A DNA stretch of 7,426 nucleotides from Chlamydiota bacterium (GTDB lineage Bacteria; Auribacterota; UBA3054; B51-G9): positions 1 to 7,426 of the forward strand of contig QMOL01000144.1 in the NCBI GenBank assembly GCA_003648225.1. The letters run 5' to 3'. Shown here one piece after another: positions 4,556-7,426 of this stretch. Positions within the stretch are counted from its first letter, which is position 1, and every line of letters starts with the position of its first letter. A program made the translations under genes and the position numbers. The notes beneath the pieces were generated by a model that was not told the origin of the DNA, made no database searches, and worked only from the letters and a program-made list of their open reading frames with translations.

Positions 4556-5605
4556 CTAAGTTTTTTTATCATTACGAATTTCCGGACCGAGGAGAATCGA
4601 TAACCATTTTGTGTCTTCGCGACTGTCAAGTGCGATTTTTACCGTTACGGTGAGCGGAACAGAGAGTAACATTCCAACGGGTCCCAAAACCCATCCCCAG
4701 AAAATCAAGGAGAGAAAGACCACAAGAGTTGAGAGTCCGAGTCCGCGTCCCATCAATTTTGGTTCGACAATATTTCCGATTAAGATATTAATACAAAGAT
4801 AACCTATAGCCACGGCGCCCGCTTTCGCGAAACCGAATTGAATGACGGCGAGGAGAACTGGGGGAACAGCAGCGATAATGGAGCCGATATTCGGGATATA
4901 ATTCAGCATAAAAGCGATGAGACCCCATAAGAGCGGGTAATCGACACCGATAATAAAGAGCATTACTGTAACAATAATTCCCGTAGCGAGGCTTGTAGAA
5001 GTTTTAATAGCGATATAATGCTGAATATTGCTTACAAAAACATTAACTTCCAACTTTTGTGATCCGGGATTTTTTTGTTTTCCACGAGCAGCACGGATTT
5101 TTGACGGAAAACTTGCCGCTTCAAGCAAGATAAAAATTATCGTCATTAAAATTAAAAAACCGTTTGTAATCATACTGCCGAGACTGTTCAGTGATGCGGC
5201 AATAAATTTCATAGCAACACCCGGTTTCAGAAATTTATCGAGAGAAAGAGTTTTTGTATCAACACCGTATTTGTCGAGCAGAGTTATGACATAAGTGGTC
5301 TGCTGGTCAAGTTTATCCTGATAAGCCGGTAAATTATTTGAAAAGGACTGCACTGAAGAACCTATTAAATAACCGATAAGTACAGCAATAAGTAAAAGAC
5401 CGGCAATAACCGTTAGCAATGCGAGCAAAGTCGGCAGACCTTTTTTGTGGAGCCAGAACATTAGCGGAGCAATAATAATCGCGATAAAAACAGATAATAA
5501 AAATGGAATAACAATAACTTGCGCGGCACTGATTCCTGCGACAACGATGACGAAGCATGCTAAAGTAAGTAGTATTTGCGAAGAGTTTTTAGTTTTAGTA
5601 TTCAA
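4556..5605 (-). CDS. AI-2E family transporter (TqsA/PerM-type membrane protein)
   Basis: The product is 349 aa, close to the 340-350 aa typical of the family, so it appears complete. These inner-membrane proteins have been linked to export of the quorum-sensing signal AI-2 (TqsA) or, in other members, to ion or proton movement; the substrate cannot be told from sequence. Predicted membrane segments lie at about 11-30, 30-50, 58-82, 145-162, 207-232, 235-258, 262-282 and 291-325. A soluble stretch (about 83-143 and 165-195) lies between the third and later segments. Family signatures are clear: LNYIPNIGSIIAAVPPVLLA (235-254), GNIVEPKLMGRGLGLS (277-292) and WVLGPVGMLLSVPLTVTVK (305-323). The start is a TTG at 5605: no in-frame ATG precedes M49, and an in-frame stop lies four codons upstream, inside a 7-bp repeat array. 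No Shine-Dalgarno is visible, so initiation may be weak. It is divergent from accB. Confidence 0.9.
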   Translation of the reverse strand: MNTKTKNSSQILLTLACFVIVVAGISAAQVIVIPFLLSVFIAIIIAPLMFWLHKKGLPTLLALLTVIAGLLLIAVLIGYLIGSSVQSFSNNLPAYQDKLDQQTTYVITLLDKYGVDTKTLSLDKFLKPGVAMKFIAASLNSLGSMITNGFLILMTIIFILLEAASFPSKIRAARGKQKNPGSQKLEVNVFVSNIQHYIAIKTSTSLATGIIVTVMLFIIGVDYPLLWGLIAFMLNYIPNIGSIIAAVPPVLLAVIQFGFAKAGAVAIGYLCINILIGNIVEPKLMGRGLGLSTLVVFLSLIFWGWVLGPVGMLLSVPLTVTVKIALDSREDTKWLSILLGPEIRNDKKT

Positions 5606-5661
5606 GGTTAAAAGTTAAAAGTTAAAAGTTAAATTAAATATTCAAAATATTCAATAATTAA
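5606..5661. repeat. 7-bp tandem array abutting the AI-2E start codon
   Basis: GTTAAAA is repeated at 5607-5613, 5614-5620 and 5621-5627, followed by GTTAAAT (5628-5634). More degenerate units (ATTCAAA, ATATTCA, ATAATTA) continue in phase to about 5661. The first unit lies one base from the TTG start codon of the minus-strand AI-2E gene, taking the place of a ribosome binding site. Confidence 0.75.
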
Positions 5662-5746
5662 CAGTAAAATAAGCAATCAAAAAGTGAATACAAAATTCTT
5701 AACTTTGTCATTGAATATTCCAGCTTTAAAAGTGCGCCCGTGGCGT

Positions 5747-5797
5747 ATTGAATATTTAGTATTTGTTAAGGTCAAAGGTCAAAGGTCAAAACTAATT
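5747..5797. repeat. Second 7-bp array in the divergent acc/AI-2E control region
   Basis: GGTCAAA occurs three times in tandem at 5770-5790. Looser units ATTGAAT, ATTTAGT and ATTTGTT precede it in phase. ATTGAATATT at 5747-5756 also occurs at 5710-5719 and, inverted, at 5646-5655. No gene is supported in the rest of 5606-5998; it holds these repeats, an A-rich purine tract (about 5830-5893) and the acc promoter. Confidence 0.65.
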
Positions 5798-5895
5798 ATA
5801 TAGAAATGGGAAGAATAGTGCAATAATCGAGTGAAAAGGGTAAAAAAAGTAAAAAAGGTGAAAAAGTAATAAAAAAACAATAAAAAAAAGAGTAT

Positions 5896-5924
5896 TTGAC
5901 ATTTTTTCAATAAAAAACTACAAT
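5896..5924 (+). promoter_or_regulatory. Sigma-70-type promoter of accBC
   Basis: TTGACA (5896-5901, a perfect -35) is followed by a 17-base spacer and TACAAT (5919-5924, five of six -10 positions). Transcription would begin near 5931, leaving a leader of about 68 bases before accB. Repeated A-runs lie immediately upstream (about 5838-5889), where an UP element would act. This suggests a strong constitutive promoter. Confidence 0.8.
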
Positions 5925-5998
5925 ATAAGCGCTTAAGTTAAAATTAAACTGACTATTTATATTTATTAAATGTCCGCTAACCATTACAAAGGTAAATT

Positions 5999-6460
5999 AT
6001 GGACTTGAAAGAAATTAAACAGATACTCAAGTTGATGGATACACACGGCTTAACCGAATTCACACTTGAAAAAGAAGATGAAAAATTGGTGTTGAGAAGA
6101 GACCTGATTGCTCCGGCACCGCAGCAAATCATCCAGGCGCCTGCGCCTGTTGCTGCTGCTCCTGCGATACCTGCTGCTGTTCCTGTTGAAGCTGCCGCTG
6201 TTCCTGCTGAAGACAGTAATTTTATTACAATTGAGTCTCCTATGGTTGGAACATTTTATGCTGCAGCAAGTCCTGACAGCGAGCCATATGTTCAGGTTGG
6301 TCAGTCAATCGGACCGGACACAACGGTGTGCATAGTTGAGGCGATGAAGATAATGAATGAGATTAAAGCTGAAGTTAGCGGGACTATTGAACAGGTTTGT
6401 GTTCAGAACGGCCAGCCGGTAGAATTTGGTCAGGCTCTTTTCAAAGTTCGTCCTGTTTAA
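5999..6460 (+). CDS. accB: Biotin carboxyl carrier protein of acetyl-CoA carboxylase
   Basis: The product is 153 aa, the usual AccB length. Its biotin is carboxylated by AccC and then passes the carboxyl group to acetyl-CoA at the AccAD transferase, making malonyl-CoA for fatty acid synthesis in the cytoplasm. Seen here: a charged N-terminal segment (MDLKEIKQILKLMDTHGLTE…LVLRR, 1-34); an Ala/Pro-rich flexible linker (about 38-74); and a biotinyl domain (about 76-153) with SPMVGTFY (80-87) and the biotinylation site EAMKIMNE, K117, 36 residues from the C-terminus as expected. The common AMKM appears as AMKI. The ATG at 5999 has a short Shine-Dalgarno-like AAAGG (5988-5992) six bases upstream. 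accC follows after 55 bases, forming the usual accBC operon. The efp gene often found upstream in other bacteria is absent; a divergent AI-2E gene is there instead. Confidence 0.97.
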   Translation: MDLKEIKQILKLMDTHGLTEFTLEKEDEKLVLRRDLIAPAPQQIIQAPAPVAAAPAIPAAVPVEAAAVPAEDSNFITIESPMVGTFYAAASPDSEPYVQVGQSIGPDTTVCIVEAMKIMNEIKAEVSGTIEQVCVQNGQPVEFGQALFKVRPV

Positions 6461-6515
6461 ATCATTAGAGAAAGAAACTGATAAAAAAGATTATCACAAC
6501 TTAAGCATAAATATT

Positions 6516-7426
6516 ATGTTTCAAAAAATACTTATTGCAAACAGAGGCGAGATCGCCTTAAGAATAATTCGTGCATGTCACGAAATGGGAATTCGGACTG
6601 TCGCGGTTTACAGCGAAGCTGATAAAGAATCCCTGCATATTCAATATGCTGATGAAGCTTATTGTATAGGTAAAGCGCCTGCGAGTGAAAGCTATCTTAA
6701 CATACCGAGAATAATTGCTGCATGTGAGATTTCAGATGCTGAAGCGATTCATCCCGGGTATGGTTTTTTGGCGGAAAACTCACATTTTGCCGAAGTGTGC
6801 GAATCATGTAATATAAAATTTATAGGTCCGTCTCATGAGTCTATTGATCAGATGGGTGATAAAGCTAACGCGCGCGAACTTGCAGAAAAATGCGGTGTTC
6901 CAACGGTTCCGGGAAGCGAAGGAGTTGTGGAAACAATTGAAGATGCACAAACTTTAGCATCGAAAGCGGGTTATCCTTTAATAGTAAAAGCTTCAGCAGG
7001 TGGCGGGGGGCGTGGAATGCGTGTTGTTCACACAGAGATCAGCCTTCAAAATGCTTTTAATACAGCACGCGCGGAAGCCGAAGCGTGTTTTGGCAACCCT
7101 GATGTTTACATAGAAAAATATGTTATGGATCCACGTCATGTTGAAGTGCAGATACTTGCAGATGAACACGGAAATGTAGTTCATCTTGGTGAAAGGGATT
7201 GCACAATGCAGCGTCGCCATCAAAAACTTATCGAAGAATCTCCTTCGCCTGTTGTTGATGAAAAGATGAGAAAGGAAATGGGTGATGCGGCTTGTAAGTT
7301 GGCAAGAGAGTCAAATTATTCAAGTGCCGGAACTGTAGAATTTCTTGTTGACAAAGATAAGAATTTTTATTTTATGGAATTGAATACTCGTGTGCAGGGT
7401 GAGCATAGTGTGACTGATCATGCAAC
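6516..7426 (+). CDS. accC: Biotin carboxylase subunit of acetyl-CoA carboxylase (3' partial)
   Basis: There are 303 complete codons from the ATG at 6516 to the window edge; the full protein is normally about 450 aa. It carboxylates biotin on AccB using ATP and bicarbonate. The N-terminal domain begins MFQKILIANRGEIALRIIRA, as in E. coli AccC, and has AIHPGYGFLAEN. The ATP-grasp glycine loop is KASAGGGGRGMR (158-169), with lysine K158. GERDCTMQRRHQK (226-237-like region, ending K237) and E275 and E288 provide catalytic and metal-binding residues. N290, R292 and E296 (numbering coincides with E. coli here) are kept. However the nearly invariant stretch NTRxQVEHPVTE reads NTRVQGEHSVTD: V295 is glycine and P298 is serine. 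These changes lie within 45 bases of the window edge and could be real or sequencing error. No Shine-Dalgarno is obvious before the start, so translation may be coupled to accB. Confidence 0.96.
   Translation, partial: MFQKILIANRGEIALRIIRACHEMGIRTVAVYSEADKESLHIQYADEAYCIGKAPASESYLNIPRIIAACEISDAEAIHPGYGFLAENSHFAEVCESCNIKFIGPSHESIDQMGDKANARELAEKCGVPTVPGSEGVVETIEDAQTLASKAGYPLIVKASAGGGGRGMRVVHTEISLQNAFNTARAEAEACFGNPDVYIEKYVMDPRHVEVQILADEHGNVVHLGERDCTMQRRHQKLIEESPSPVVDEKMRKEMGDAACKLARESNYSSAGTVEFLVDKDKNFYFMELNTRVQGEHSVTDHA

Noticed and set aside
4468..4653. Plus-strand frame with repeated SNVQRPT peptide
   Set aside because: It is translation of the 7-bp array followed by the reverse strand of the AI-2E gene; the peptide periodicity simply reflects the DNA repeat.

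Overview
This is a low-GC bacterial window. It has long stretches between genes packed with short repeats. The two ends look like chromosomal housekeeping or metabolic DNA: a molybdopterin hydroxylase subunit that runs in from the left, and the acetyl-CoA carboxylase pair accB-accC that runs out on the right. A TTGACA-17-TACAAT promoter and good Shine-Dalgarno sequences (AGAGGAG, AAGGAGG) argue against Bacteroidota-type expression signals. The AccB N-terminus faintly recalls PVC-group (Lentisphaerota-like) bacteria from memory, but the phylum cannot be fixed from this window.

Layout. Positions 1-2073 (+): large Mo-binding subunit of a xanthine dehydrogenase-type enzyme, lacking its 5' end. 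Positions 2074-2230: a convergent intergenic gap holding a compact set of interlocking inverted repeats. Positions 2231-3040 (-): a small lipoprotein gene, a broken fragment of a SpoIIAA/STAS-like gene, and a ribbon-helix-helix antitoxin with no toxin beside it. Positions 3041-3418: an operator-like palindrome with extended -10 boxes on both strands, a double hairpin repeat, and a terminator-like hairpin. Positions 3419-4162 (-): PIG-L (LmbE/BshB-like) deacetylase. Positions 4163-4555: gene-free, with hairpin repeats and an array of 22 consecutive 7-bp units. Positions 4556-5605 (-): AI-2E family (TqsA/PerM-type) membrane protein with a TTG start. Positions 5606-5998: divergent control region with more 7-bp arrays and the acc promoter. 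Positions 5999-7426 (+): accB and the first 303 codons of accC.

The genes do not form one pathway. AccB (biotin carrier) and AccC (biotin carboxylase) work together in the first step of fatty acid synthesis, and the antitoxin and the STAS-like fragment were probably once co-transcribed. The rest look independent.

The main point of interest is repeat invasion. At least two classes are present: 7-bp tandem units (roughly A-Y-N-T-C-N-A) and short palindromes. They fill the intergenic spaces and also appear inside reading frames: in the middle of the hydroxylase, at its C-terminus, at the C-terminus of the PIG-L protein, and directly against the start of the AI-2E gene. I found no CRISPR array, tRNA, rRNA, transposase or phage gene, and no convincing new multi-gene system.
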